Shown here: one piece after another, positions 55,933 through 63,981 of the stretch
How positions within the stretch are numbered: the first letter of the stretch is position 1
How the letters are laid out: each line of letters starts with the position of its first letter
From: Sphingomonas aracearum
GTDB taxonomy: Bacteria; Pseudomonadota; Alphaproteobacteria; Sphingomonadales; Sphingomonadaceae
DNA: 64,000 nucleotides
Assembly: GCF_003345355.1 (NCBI RefSeq)
Contig: NZ_QQNB01000003.1
Location: 124,001 to 188,000 of the forward strand
Direction: 5' to 3'
Notes under the pieces: generated by a model
The model's database searches: none
Seen by the model: the letters and a program-made list of their open reading frames with translations, nothing else
What the model was told of the DNA's origin: nothing
Translations under genes and position numbers: made by a program

Positions 55933-57027
55933 TTGATCATAGAAGGCCGCAGCCACTCGTTCCTACGCAAGCGACTGCGTCGGAAGGTTCGACAAAGGGA
56001 GAAAAAGCACCAGCGTCGTCAGGGGCGCCGGCGCTGGCCTGCGGCGCAAAGTCGCGGTGCGCCTACGATTGTTCGCGTCCTGCTGCCGGCAGAGATGAAC
56101 CTGCGGCGTTACTTCCTTCGTCAGCCGGTGCTTCGTGCGTGCGAGCTGTTCCGGAACGCCTACCTACGGGACAAGCGGGACGTCATCCTCGACTTCTCCC
56201 GTACCCGCCTCATCCAAGCCGATGCCATGCTGGTGCTGGTAGCAGAGGTCGACAGGGCCATGCGGATGGGCCTCACCAAGCAGGTGATCCGGTGCAAGTT
56301 GCCGAACGGCGTGGACCAGGAGTCGCAAATCGTATGCGAGGTTCTTGAGCAGGTCGAATTGTTGAAGCGAATTGGGCAACAATCGCCTGCCGCGAAGCGC
56401 CAAGACAACGACTTCCATGAAAGCGTTCGCCATTGGCGCTATGCCACGGGAACGCGCGTGGACGAAAAGCCCGGTGACGTCCTGGACCAGCATGAGGGGC
56501 GAATCAGCGAAGGGTTGATGACGGGGGTTCAAACCGGCTTGTCAGAAGCGTTAGTGAACAGCCTCCACCATGCGTATCGGGCCGACCGTCTGGATGGCTG
56601 TGCACCGTTCAATGAGCGGCGTTGGTGGATGTTCACGCGCGAGGCAAACGGCCTGCTCGACGTGCTTGTCTGTGACCTTGGTATCGGAATACCGCGTTCT
56701 TTGCCGCTCAGCTGGGACCGAAACCTGCTGAAGAAGCTCATGGGTATTTTTGGTAAGTCGTCACCTGATGTTGCGTCCATTCAGATGGCCCTGATATTAG
56801 GTGAGACCTCGACGGGTGAGGTGAACCGTGGCAAGGGCCTGCCGCAAATATGGAACGCAACCCGCACCTCGAGCGCTGGAAGCGTTGGAATCCTAAGCGG
56901 CAAGGCCTACGTTGGGTATGATGTCGCCAGCGGCGAAGAGTTTTCTGGCTCCTACGAGTCCAGCCTGCTCGGAACACTGGTGAACTGGACCTTCCCGGTC
57001 GATGCCGCGGACGCTGTTGATGGGTGA
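55933..57027 (+). CDS. STAS/GHKL ATPase cargo protein
   Basis: A 364-residue protein from a TTG start. After a very basic leader (about 1-45), residues about 46-150 look like a STAS fold (VILDFSRTRLIQADAMLVLV). Residues about 190-355 are a GHKL ATP-binding domain: N-box Glu205-x3-Asn209 (SEALVNSLHHAY), G1 box VCDLGIGIP with Asp248, and G2 box RGKGLPQI near 299-306. No receiver or dimerisation-histidine domain is seen. GHKL-STAS pairs occur in bacterial partner-switching. The start is uncertain, but homology must begin before Met55, ruling out ATG 56095. Confidence 0.72.
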   Translation: MIIEGRSHSFLRKRLRRKVRQREKKHQRRQGRRRWPAAQSRGAPTIVRVLLPAEMNLRRYFLRQPVLRACELFRNAYLRDKRDVILDFSRTRLIQADAMLVLVAEVDRAMRMGLTKQVIRCKLPNGVDQESQIVCEVLEQVELLKRIGQQSPAAKRQDNDFHESVRHWRYATGTRVDEKPGDVLDQHEGRISEGLMTGVQTGLSEALVNSLHHAYRADRLDGCAPFNERRWWMFTREANGLLDVLVCDLGIGIPRSLPLSWDRNLLKKLMGIFGKSSPDVASIQMALILGETSTGEVNRGKGLPQIWNATRTSSAGSVGILSGKAYVGYDVASGEEFSGSYESSLLGTLVNWTFPVDAADAVDG

Positions 57028-57031
57028 AACG

Positions 57032-57322
57032 ATGATCATTGTCGCGAAGGATTTTTCGCGTGCACCTGCTGGTCGCTTCATCAGCGACGGGCCAAACTCG
57101 GGCACTCGCTTCCGCGACGATTACCTCGTTCCGGCGCTTAACCGCGGCGATGACGTGGTCGTGCAGCTTGATGGTGTTCGCGCTTATGGCTCCTCCTTCC
57201 TTGACGAGGCGTTCGGCGGCTTGAAGCGGATGGGGTATGCGGCGGCCGATCTGGTGAAGCGCATCAAGCTTCTATCCTCAGATCCTTCTCTTGTGGCGGA
57301 GATTCGGGGATATTGGAGCTAA
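57032..57322 (+). CDS. STAS-like DUF4325 protein
   Basis: A 96-residue protein beginning MIIVAKDFSRAPAGRFISDG, the DUF4325 start, followed by NSGTRFRDDYLVPAL, VVVQLDGVRAYGSSFLDEAF and GGLKRMGY, the family core. DUF4325 proteins are STAS-like and are found next to GHKL ATPases. ATG 57032 gives the usual N-terminus; 57020 or 57002 would overlap the ATPase gene. It is the middle gene of the three-gene module. Confidence 0.75.
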   Translation: MIIVAKDFSRAPAGRFISDGPNSGTRFRDDYLVPALNRGDDVVVQLDGVRAYGSSFLDEAFGGLKRMGYAAADLVKRIKLLSSDPSLVAEIRGYWS

Positions 57323-57855
57323 CCTCGGCGTTGCCCGACGTTTCGCCATACCTGCAATATTCCTTTATTCTACCAGCCGGGCTGACGATTCTCGGTTGGT
57401 TTGTTGTTGCCAGACAGACTGACAGGCGTGAGTTCCGCAAGGAGTTGCGCGAGCAACTGAAAGAACTGCGCACCAGCATGGATGAGGTGCGTCTCCGCTC
57501 GGCGGCCTACTGGTTATGGGAGGACGTGAAAACCTCCGGTCCATCCGCAATCGCCCTATCTTCTGAAGTCAAGCGCCTAAGCCGCTATCTGAGGAACTTG
57601 GAAAGCGCCGGTCTTCGGTTTGAATCCACCGGCTTGATCATTGCGATCAGAAGTCTCGCCACTGGCGGCGATTTCCAAAGCAGAAGCCGGGTGCGTAGCG
57701 AGGCCGACGAGGAGCGCCTCGAAGACCTCTCCGGCGCTATTGAGGATGCGCTATCCAGAGTGGACAACGCCTTCTACTCCTACTTCGCTCCTAGCAAGCG
57801 GCGGTGTCTTCGGTGGCTACCGCTAGGCGGCGCGCTGCTGATGGTACGGGAATAG
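57313..57855 (+). CDS. Single-pass membrane coiled-coil cargo protein
   Basis: A 180-residue protein, TTG start overlapping the DUF4325 stop by 10 bases. One N-terminal transmembrane helix (YSFILPAGLTILGWFVVA), then a charged coiled coil (RREFRKELREQLKELRTSMD) and a helical cytoplasmic domain containing AAYWLWEDVKTSG and RYLRNLESAGLRFE. The single hydrophobic segment predicts a membrane-anchored protein with its body in the cytoplasm. No family recognised; it may be the effector or anchor of the STAS/GHKL module. Confidence 0.65.
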   Translation: MELTSALPDVSPYLQYSFILPAGLTILGWFVVARQTDRREFRKELREQLKELRTSMDEVRLRSAAYWLWEDVKTSGPSAIALSSEVKRLSRYLRNLESAGLRFESTGLIIAIRSLATGGDFQSRSRVRSEADEERLEDLSGAIEDALSRVDNAFYSYFAPSKRRCLRWLPLGGALLMVRE

Positions 57856-57860
57856 CGTCC

Positions 57861-58892
57861 CTACTTTGTTTCGAGCTTAAGGCGAGTCTGAAAGCCGCGC
57901 TCGCTGAGATCGTGCGTCACTTCGGCGATCAGCCACGCGAGGGCATCGATCGCCGCTTTGTACCCGGAGACCGTCGCGTTCTGTTCCGGATGCAGATCGG
58001 CCCGGCCGTGCGCTAACGTAATCTCAAAGGATAGCGGCTCACGGCCGGCGCGGGTGTGCGCAGCCGTTGCCGCTCGCTTTGCCTCGGCCTCGGAGCCGTA
58101 GACACGCGACAGACGGCGGGCGCCCTTGGCCTCGCCGCTGGTGACGTGCTGGCGCTTCGCCCCCTTGCGATCGTGCCAGCTGGCGGTGACGCCGGTGACT
58201 TCCTCGCGGCGCTGGCGCTGGAATTGGTGTTGGTCGCCGTCGCTGCGGTGGATCGTCACGGCGCCGAGAGGCTTGCCCGTGGCGGTGACGCCGGCGCCGA
58301 TCGGCGCGAAGATCAGGGCGCCGCGCTTGATGGTGGCCACGGCGTCGTGCTCGCGGCCGAGCCGCCGTAGGAAGGCGAGATCGCCCTCGCGGCTCTGCGC
58401 CTTGGCGGTGATGGGCAGAGCCGCGAGGCTGGCGGCGCAATGGGGCGTGAGGCCGTGGCGCTTGGCGATGTCGGCGACGATCGCGCCCAGGGTGGTGCCA
58501 TGCCAACTCCGCTCCCGCCGGGTGGTGAGGTGGCCGGCGAAGTCGGCCGCGCGGGCGCGCACGGTGATGAGGTCGGGCGGGCCGGCATGGCTGACCTCGT
58601 CCACCAGGTACGTACCCTTGTCGACCAGGCCGGGCGTGACCTCGCTGCCTTGGTGCCAGCCCAGCCATACCTGGATGCGCGCGGCGGTCGGCGGCAGGGC
58701 AACGGCGCCGTCCGTGTCATCGATCACGAGGTCGAGCTGGTCGGCTTCCTCGCCGCGCCTTTCCGAAATCGAGAGCGAGACGAGGCGTGGACGGGGCGGC
58801 CTGCCGTTCGGCTGCGGCACCTGGCCGCGTAGCATGGGAGTGATATCCTTGCCGTCCACGACAACGCGGATCGCGGGAATGGCGACGATCAT
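57861..58892 (-). CDS. Phage late control/tail hub protein gpD
   Basis: A 343-residue member of the P2 D/Mu-44 hub family, which plugs the tail tube onto the baseplate. IPAIRVVVDGKDITPML, DQLDLVIDDTDG and the domain with REGDLAFLRRLGREHDAVA are family-typical. It overlaps gpU by 4 bases, so no separate gene X (LysM) lies between them, unlike P2. Its stop is 5 bases from the end of the rightward membrane-protein gene. Confidence 0.88.
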   Translation of the reverse strand: MIVAIPAIRVVVDGKDITPMLRGQVPQPNGRPPRPRLVSLSISERRGEEADQLDLVIDDTDGAVALPPTAARIQVWLGWHQGSEVTPGLVDKGTYLVDEVSHAGPPDLITVRARAADFAGHLTTRRERSWHGTTLGAIVADIAKRHGLTPHCAASLAALPITAKAQSREGDLAFLRRLGREHDAVATIKRGALIFAPIGAGVTATGKPLGAVTIHRSDGDQHQFQRQRREEVTGVTASWHDRKGAKRQHVTSGEAKGARRLSRVYGSEAEAKRAATAAHTRAGREPLSFEITLAHGRADLHPEQNATVSGYKAAIDALAWLIAEVTHDLSERGFQTRLKLETK

Positions 58893-59275
58893 CGCGGATC
58901 CACGTCCACGCGCAGCAGCTCGATCGCAAAGTCGATCTGGCGCGGCGTGCCATCGGGGAGGAAGTGCTTGCCGCGGTCGTCCACGCCGGTGATGACATAG
59001 GCTCCGTAGATATAGCCGAGGCCATCGACCAGCGCCCAGGCGTCGCCGGTCGCGGCCATGCGGCGCAACTCGTCCAAGGAAACGCTGCCGTCGGCGATCT
59101 CGAGGAAGACGGAGCCGGGCAGGCTGATCGTCTCCTCGCCCGGGCCGACGAACTGCGTTGCATCGCGCGCGCCGATGCGCGGCGTTGTCGCCTGCCGCCA
59201 GCTGGTGCGGCGCTGCAGCTCGTCATGCGCGAGCGTATCGATGCCGAAGGGAAAGGTGCCGAGCGCCAGTAACAT
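58889..59275 (-). CDS. Phage tail terminator/protein gpU
   Basis: A 128-residue P2 U-type tail completion protein: ALGTFPFGIDTLAHDELQRR and ETISLPGSVF are characteristic, with VYAVGDG-like core replaced by LVDGLGYIYGAYVITGVDD. It follows the tape measure by 3 bases and is translationally coupled to D. In P2, U is shorter than 160 residues. Confidence 0.85.
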   Translation of the reverse strand: MLLALGTFPFGIDTLAHDELQRRTSWRQATTPRIGARDATQFVGPGEETISLPGSVFLEIADGSVSLDELRRMAATGDAWALVDGLGYIYGAYVITGVDDRGKHFLPDGTPRQIDFAIELLRVDVDPR

Positions 59276-59278
59276 GGA

Positions 59279-61732
59279 TCAGTCTTCCCAATCGGGGCGA
59301 TCGGCGAAGGCCGCATACTGGCCTGCGGTCTTCTGCCGCTGTGCCTCGCCGAGCTTCCGCGCGACGATCTCGCCGAGCTGCTCCTCGCTCTGCCCCGGCG
59401 CGCCGTAGATCTTGATGACGATCGGCGCGGGCTGTGCGGCGGGTGCGCGGCCATTATCGTTGCCGGGCGGCCCTGCCGCGGGCGCCCCGATCGCCAGCGC
59501 CGGGGCGGCCGTGCCGGTGACGATCGCGGCCGAGAGGCGGCGGGACAGGCCATCCAGGCGCCGCACCGGCTCGCTCTCCTGCGCGGCGATGCCGTTCGTG
59601 AGGCCGTCCACGATGTTGCCGCCGAAGCCATGGAAGACGCGGCTGGGCGAGTGGATGCCGAGCTTTGCCCTGAACCAGCCCGCGGCCGAGCTGGCGACAC
59701 CGACGATGCCGCTCTTGAGCGCGCCGAGCATGCCGAAGATCCCGCGAATGAGGCCGGAGATCATGTCGCGGCCGAACTGCGTGAAGCGGGCGGGCAGGGT
59801 GGCGAACCACCCGAGGGCGGCCCGGGTGACGCCCTTGACGCCCTCCCACTGCGCGCCGAACCAACCGGTGATGTTCCCCCAGTTGGCATAGAGGGCGTAA
59901 GCGGCAGCGCCGATCGCCGTGACGCCGAGAAGCACGCCGGCAGCGATGCCGATCACGGGCAGGAGCCCGATGCCGAGCGCACCGGCGGCGAAGGACAGGG
60001 CCGCGAAGGGCGCGATCAGGCCGGCGATCAGGATCGCTCCGCCGCCCAGCACCAGGAAGAGAGCGGCGAAGGCGGCAGCGCCGACCATGATCGACTTGCT
60101 CAGCAGGGGATGGCGCGCGTTTACGTCGCCGATCCAATTGGCGAAGGCGTTTGCCTTCACCACCAGGTTGTTCACGGTTGGCAGCAGCTGGGCGCCGAGC
60201 GTCACCGCCAGTGCCGTGGCGTTCACCTTCAGCTGCTTGGACTGCTCGGCCGAGTCCTTCATCCGCTCGGCAAAGTCGCGGTCCGTGGTGCCGTCCGCGC
60301 CGGCGGCCTCCGCCCGGATGCGGCGGAACTCCTCCAAGTTCTGGATGAGAGGGCGCAGGCCCTGCTGCACCTGCGCATCCTCGAACAGGTAGCCGAGCCT
60401 CGACAGATCGCCGTTCAGCGTCTTGTTCGTGATCTCGGCAATGGCTTCGAGCGGCGTCTTGCCCTCCTTGTAGGCCTTCTTCAGCGCGTTGGGCAGGTTC
60501 ACGCCCATCTTCTCGAAGGCCCTGTTGGTGGCGGGCGAGGCGATCTTCTGCAGGACGTTGGACAGGTTGGTGCCGGCGCTCGCCGCGTCGCCGGCGCCCT
60601 TGCGCGCGATCTGGAGCCCCGCGGCGAGATCCGCCACGGCGCCGGTGCCGGTCTGCCCGAGCCCCTGATAGGCCGCGGTGAGCGCGGGAAAATACTGCGC
60701 CATGTCCTTGATCTCGAACGCGCCTGCCTTGCCGGCGGTCGCCATGATGTCGATCACCTTCTGCGTCTGGGCGATCGGCACCTTGAGATTGTCCGTGGCT
60801 GCATAGCCGGCATTGGCCAGGTCCGAGATCTCGGCCTTGTAGGCGGTCGCCGCGCGGCCGATCGGCGCCATCATGGCAACGGCGTCGGGCACCTTGGCGC
60901 CGAGGCCAGCCAGCGTATCCACGCCGGCCTGCAGGTCGCCGGGCATCTGGTTGGCGGCGCGCGCCGCGATGAGGAGGTTACGGCCGAGCTTCTCCGACGC
61001 GGCACGGGGCAGGTCGGCCTTTTGCCCGATGTCGGTCATCACCGATTCGAACTCCTGCGCGGCAGTGACCGCGCGGACCAGAGGTGCGCCGATCGCCACG
61101 CCGGTCGCGATGCCGGCCGCGCCACTGGCGGCGAGTCCGGCGGCACGGCCCTGAATTCGATCGAACCGGGCACGCCCACTCGCCATCCGCCTTTCGCGAT
61201 CGGCCAGGCGGGTCAGGCGGCGACCCTGCTCCTCGACTTCGCTCGTCGTCTGCTCAACAGACCGGCGCAGATCTCGCTGGTGGCGCGATAGCGAGGTAGT
61301 TTCGATGCCGGCGCCGCGCAGCCGATCGCGCAAGGTGCTGAGCTGCTGACCTTCAGCCTGGTGCTGACGTTCCAGTCGCTGCGCTTCAGTTCGAGCGCGG
61401 GAGAACTCTCGGGTGAGCGCGCGACTGGGGTTCTGCGTCTCTGCGATCTGTCGGCCGAGCTGCTGCACCCGCGCCTGCGCGCTGTGCATCTCCTGCTCGG
61501 TCGAGCGCAGGCCCATCTTGAGGGAGCGAAAGCCTTTAATATCCTCCGCGGATTGCTCGAGCCTCTCGAGCCGTTCCCTGGTGGTGGCGAGCGCACGGCT
61601 CGCTGCCGCGCTGCCGCCGGCGATATCACGGAGTGGGCGGGAGACGCGGTCTCCCGCCTCGATCATCAGGCGCAGGCGCAGGTTACGATCCACGGCTTTG
61701 CTCCGGATTGTGGCGCTGGGCGGCGCGATCAC
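59279..61732 (-). CDS. Tail tape measure protein gpT
   Basis: An 817-residue tape measure. N-terminal coiled coil (about 30-170), a TMP-core segment VRAVTAAQEFESVMTDIGQK, a helical hydrophobic region about 545-610 with several membrane-like stretches (LFLVLGGGAILIAGLIAPFA), and a Gly/Ala/Pro-rich C-terminus; LGIHSPSRVFHGFGGNIVDG is seen in many tape measures. It sets tail length. The start overlaps the E' frame by 50 bases. Confidence 0.88.
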   Translation of the reverse strand: MIAPPSATIRSKAVDRNLRLRLMIEAGDRVSRPLRDIAGGSAAASRALATTRERLERLEQSAEDIKGFRSLKMGLRSTEQEMHSAQARVQQLGRQIAETQNPSRALTREFSRARTEAQRLERQHQAEGQQLSTLRDRLRGAGIETTSLSRHQRDLRRSVEQTTSEVEEQGRRLTRLADRERRMASGRARFDRIQGRAAGLAASGAAGIATGVAIGAPLVRAVTAAQEFESVMTDIGQKADLPRAASEKLGRNLLIAARAANQMPGDLQAGVDTLAGLGAKVPDAVAMMAPIGRAATAYKAEISDLANAGYAATDNLKVPIAQTQKVIDIMATAGKAGAFEIKDMAQYFPALTAAYQGLGQTGTGAVADLAAGLQIARKGAGDAASAGTNLSNVLQKIASPATNRAFEKMGVNLPNALKKAYKEGKTPLEAIAEITNKTLNGDLSRLGYLFEDAQVQQGLRPLIQNLEEFRRIRAEAAGADGTTDRDFAERMKDSAEQSKQLKVNATALAVTLGAQLLPTVNNLVVKANAFANWIGDVNARHPLLSKSIMVGAAAFAALFLVLGGGAILIAGLIAPFAALSFAAGALGIGLLPVIGIAAGVLLGVTAIGAAAYALYANWGNITGWFGAQWEGVKGVTRAALGWFATLPARFTQFGRDMISGLIRGIFGMLGALKSGIVGVASSAAGWFRAKLGIHSPSRVFHGFGGNIVDGLTNGIAAQESEPVRRLDGLSRRLSAAIVTGTAAPALAIGAPAAGPPGNDNGRAPAAQPAPIVIKIYGAPGQSEEQLGEIVARKLGEAQRQKTAGQYAAFADRPDWED

Positions 61733-61811
61733 GCCATTGCATCAGCTCGGCGACGGAAAGATCGTCCATGGCCGCGGGCGGCCAGTGAAAGACGAAGGCG
61801 ATGTCGGCCAT
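61683..61811 (-). CDS. Tail assembly gpE' (GpE), short frame
   Basis: A 42-codon frame, MADIAFVFHWPPAAMDDLSV then AELMQWRDRAAQRH, matching the P2 GpE family. It lies 9 bases after E on the same strand, in the -1 frame relative to E, and overlaps the tape measure start by 50 bases. It can be made as a free protein from ATG 61811 or, more likely, as part of the E+E' frameshift product of 162 residues. Confidence 0.85.
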   Translation of the reverse strand: MADIAFVFHWPPAAMDDLSVAELMQWRDRAAQRHNPEQSRGS

Positions 61812-61819
61812 CGGCCCTT

Positions 61820-62170
61820 CTACGCGCTCGGGAAGAGCGCCTCCTTCGTCGCAGTCGGCAGCAAAAAATCGACGAACTCCCCCGCGATCTGGGTCACGTC
61901 GGCCGGGTCCATGGCGTCGATCAGGTGCGGGTGGAGGATCGGCGTGGTGCAGCGAGGGGCGACAAGGCGGACCTGATCGAAGTCCATGCGCACGAGACCG
62001 CCCAGGTTGGAGCCGCGCAGGGCTCCGCCCATCGGCTTGGCGACACGGATGCGCGTGCCGGCGGGCAACACCACCTTGTCGGCGATCACGATGTCATGTT
62101 CGAGGTCGAACTCCCCAGGAACACGAACAGGGGGGACGCGGGAGGGCGGAGTGTCGATCTGGTCGGTCAT
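61820..62170 (-). CDS. Tail assembly chaperone gpE
   Basis: A 116-residue protein of the P2 E type (Phage TAC family): FDLEHDIVIADKVVLPAGTR, DVTQIAGEFVDFLLP. It carries the in-frame slippery heptamer at residues 102-103. Together with the E+E' fusion it chaperones the tape measure during tail assembly, as gpG/gpGT do in lambda. AGGA lies before ATG 62170. Confidence 0.85.
   Translation of the reverse strand: MTDQIDTPPSRVPPVRVPGEFDLEHDIVIADKVVLPAGTRIRVAKPMGGALRGSNLGGLVRMDFDQVRLVAPRCTTPILHPHLIDAMDPADVTQIAGEFVDFLLPTATKEALFPSA
61862..61868 (-). promoter_or_regulatory. Programmed -1 frameshift site TTTTTTG
   Basis: The minus strand reads T TTT TTG in the E frame (codons GAT TTT TTG), the X_XXY_YYZ form used by phage P2 for E+E'. 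The E codon phase was checked: TTT is codon 102. After a -1 slip the frame stays open through 17 codons into ATG 61811 and the E' frame, giving a 162-residue fusion. E itself stops 13 codons after the site. Confidence 0.88.
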
Positions 62171-62247
62171 GAAGCAAATCCTGCAAAGGCTTGGCGCCGG
62201 CCGCATGGTGCGGTCGCCGGCGCCGGAGAGAGGGGATGAGGCGGCGC

Positions 62248-62760
62248 CTATTCGAGGCCCATCGCCGCGCGATGTTCGGCCATCAGGTCCACGCCGCCGA
62301 CGAACTCGACCATCCCGAGCACGTCGATCTCGATCTCGGTGACGCCGTTCCAGACCAGCTTGTAGTAGCTGAGCTGGCTCTTGACCTTGAACTCGGAGGA
62401 TTCCCCGGGCTTCCACTCGCCCATGTCGATCTCTTCGTGCCGGCCGCGCGTGACGATCTCGACCGTGTCGACCTGGCCGGTGTCATCGTTCTGGAAGCTG
62501 CCGACGAAGCGCTGCAGCACGCCGCCCAGCTGCAGCATGCCGTGCTGGCGCAGGATATCGCGCATGGGGCCGCCATAGGTGGCCTCCATTTCGAGCGGCT
62601 CGCCGCCCATGTCGATCTTCACCGGGCGGTTCATGCCGCCGCCGCGATAGTCCTCGAGCTTGCGGGTGAGCTTGGGCACGGTGATCGAGACGGTCTCGCC
62701 GATATAGGCCTGCCCTTCGTTGAAGGTCATGGCCTGCTTGAGCTTGGAGGGGAACGCCAT
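62248..62760 (-). CDS. Major tail tube protein gpFII
   Basis: A 170-residue tube protein, close to P2 FII (172). MTFNEGQAYIGETVSITVPK is in the usual place near the N-terminus, followed by EDYRGGGMNRPVKIDMGGEP and SQLSYYKLVWNGVTEIEIDV. It stacks inside the contractile sheath. It lies 48 bases downstream of the sheath gene. Confidence 0.9.
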   Translation of the reverse strand: MAFPSKLKQAMTFNEGQAYIGETVSITVPKLTRKLEDYRGGGMNRPVKIDMGGEPLEMEATYGGPMRDILRQHGMLQLGGVLQRFVGSFQNDDTGQVDTVEIVTRGRHEEIDMGEWKPGESSEFKVKSQLSYYKLVWNGVTEIEIDVLGMVEFVGGVDLMAEHRAAMGLE

Positions 62761-62808
62761 GGAGCGGGATCCTTGTGGTGGTCAGGGGGAGAGCGGGGCG
62801 ACCGGCGA

Positions 62809-63981
62809 TCAGGCAGCGGTGGCGAGGCTGGTGAAGTCGGCGAAGAACTCGTCCGTGATCTCCTGCTCGAGCCCGAGCGCCTCCAAGGGCGGCACGAAGG
62901 TGTAGCGATAGGAGATCGTGACCTTGCCGAGCTTGAGGCTGGCGACCGGGTTCTTGTCGGGCACGAACTCGGCCGCGCCGCCCAGCAGCTGGCCGGCGCG
63001 CTTCAGGGCGCGGAGCTTCTCGTTGATCTGCTCGACGATATCCTTTGCCAAGCTGGGCAGCAGCGGCTTGTCGATCGCCCAGATCAGGCCGAGCGCGACG
63101 GTGTCGGCGAGGATCTGGGCGGTGCGGGCCGCGCTCTCGAAGGCGAAGTCGCTGTCCTTCAGCGCGCAGGTGCGGTTGCCCCAGAATCGCAGGGCGCCGC
63201 CCAGGCGGACAACGGTGACCAGCTCGGAGGCGTTCAGCACGTTGGCGTCGGACGCCTCGTCCTGGACGTCGAAGGTCACGTCTGCGGTGAGCCCGTCGAT
63301 GTCGTTGAGCGCGACGTTCGAGAGCGTCTTGTGCCAGCCCTGCGCCTGGTCGATCGCCACGCGGGCGCCCATGGCGACGGCAGCGACCGGCACGGGGATG
63401 CTGGCGCCGTTTGCGCCATAGGGGGCGGTGACGCCCGGCCAAAGCAGCGTCAGCTCGCGCGCGTCGGGGAAGAGGGCGCGGTGGGCGATGGCCTCGCCGC
63501 GATCGTCGCCGATCGCCGCGGCATAGACGCGCGCGCGCAGCTTCTTGGCGACTGCGACCAGGCCGGTGGTGACCGCCTCGTCTTCAAGGCCGGGGGCGCC
63601 GATGATACGCGGGTGCAGATCGAGCTGCGCCGAGGCGGTGAGCAGCGCCTGCATGCCCGTCTTAACGCCGGCCTCGTCCGTGCCGATCACGGCGGTTGCG
63701 GTCGCGCCTGCATTGGCGCCTGGCGCCACGCGCACTACGACGATCGGCGCGGTGACCTGGCCGGCGATACCGCGCAGGGCAGCAGCGAGCGTGCCCGTGG
63801 CGCCGGCCTTGGCGATGGCGTCGGCGATGTTGGTCACCTTGACGGCGGTGTCGAGGGGGAAGGCGCCGGCGACCGCGTCGGGCGCCGTGGCGACTAGGCC
63901 GATCACGGCCGTGGCGATGGTGGCGATCGAGCGCGAGGGGTTCTTCACCTCGTTGACGCGGATCCCGTGAAGAAAGCTCAT
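62809..63981 (-). CDS. Tail sheath protein gpFI
   Basis: A 390-residue contractile-tail sheath protein, close to P2 FI (396). It begins MSFLHGIRVNEVKNPSRSIA, contains APIVVVRVAPG and LRFWGNRTCA, and ends in the conserved domain with KLGKVTISYRYTFVPPLEAL. The start ATG 63981 is followed only by 19 bases of upstream sequence before the window end; RBS GAAAGG lies before it on the minus strand. It shows the tail is of the contractile type. Confidence 0.93.
   Translation of the reverse strand: MSFLHGIRVNEVKNPSRSIATIATAVIGLVATAPDAVAGAFPLDTAVKVTNIADAIAKAGATGTLAAALRGIAGQVTAPIVVVRVAPGANAGATATAVIGTDEAGVKTGMQALLTASAQLDLHPRIIGAPGLEDEAVTTGLVAVAKKLRARVYAAAIGDDRGEAIAHRALFPDARELTLLWPGVTAPYGANGASIPVPVAAVAMGARVAIDQAQGWHKTLSNVALNDIDGLTADVTFDVQDEASDANVLNASELVTVVRLGGALRFWGNRTCALKDSDFAFESAARTAQILADTVALGLIWAIDKPLLPSLAKDIVEQINEKLRALKRAGQLLGGAAEFVPDKNPVASLKLGKVTISYRYTFVPPLEALGLEQEITDEFFADFTSLATAA

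Noticed and set aside
55917..56348. 143-codon frame overlapping the STAS/GHKL gene start
   Set aside because: It overlaps the conserved ATPase frame and has no coding features; kept as a reason for the uncertain ATPase start.
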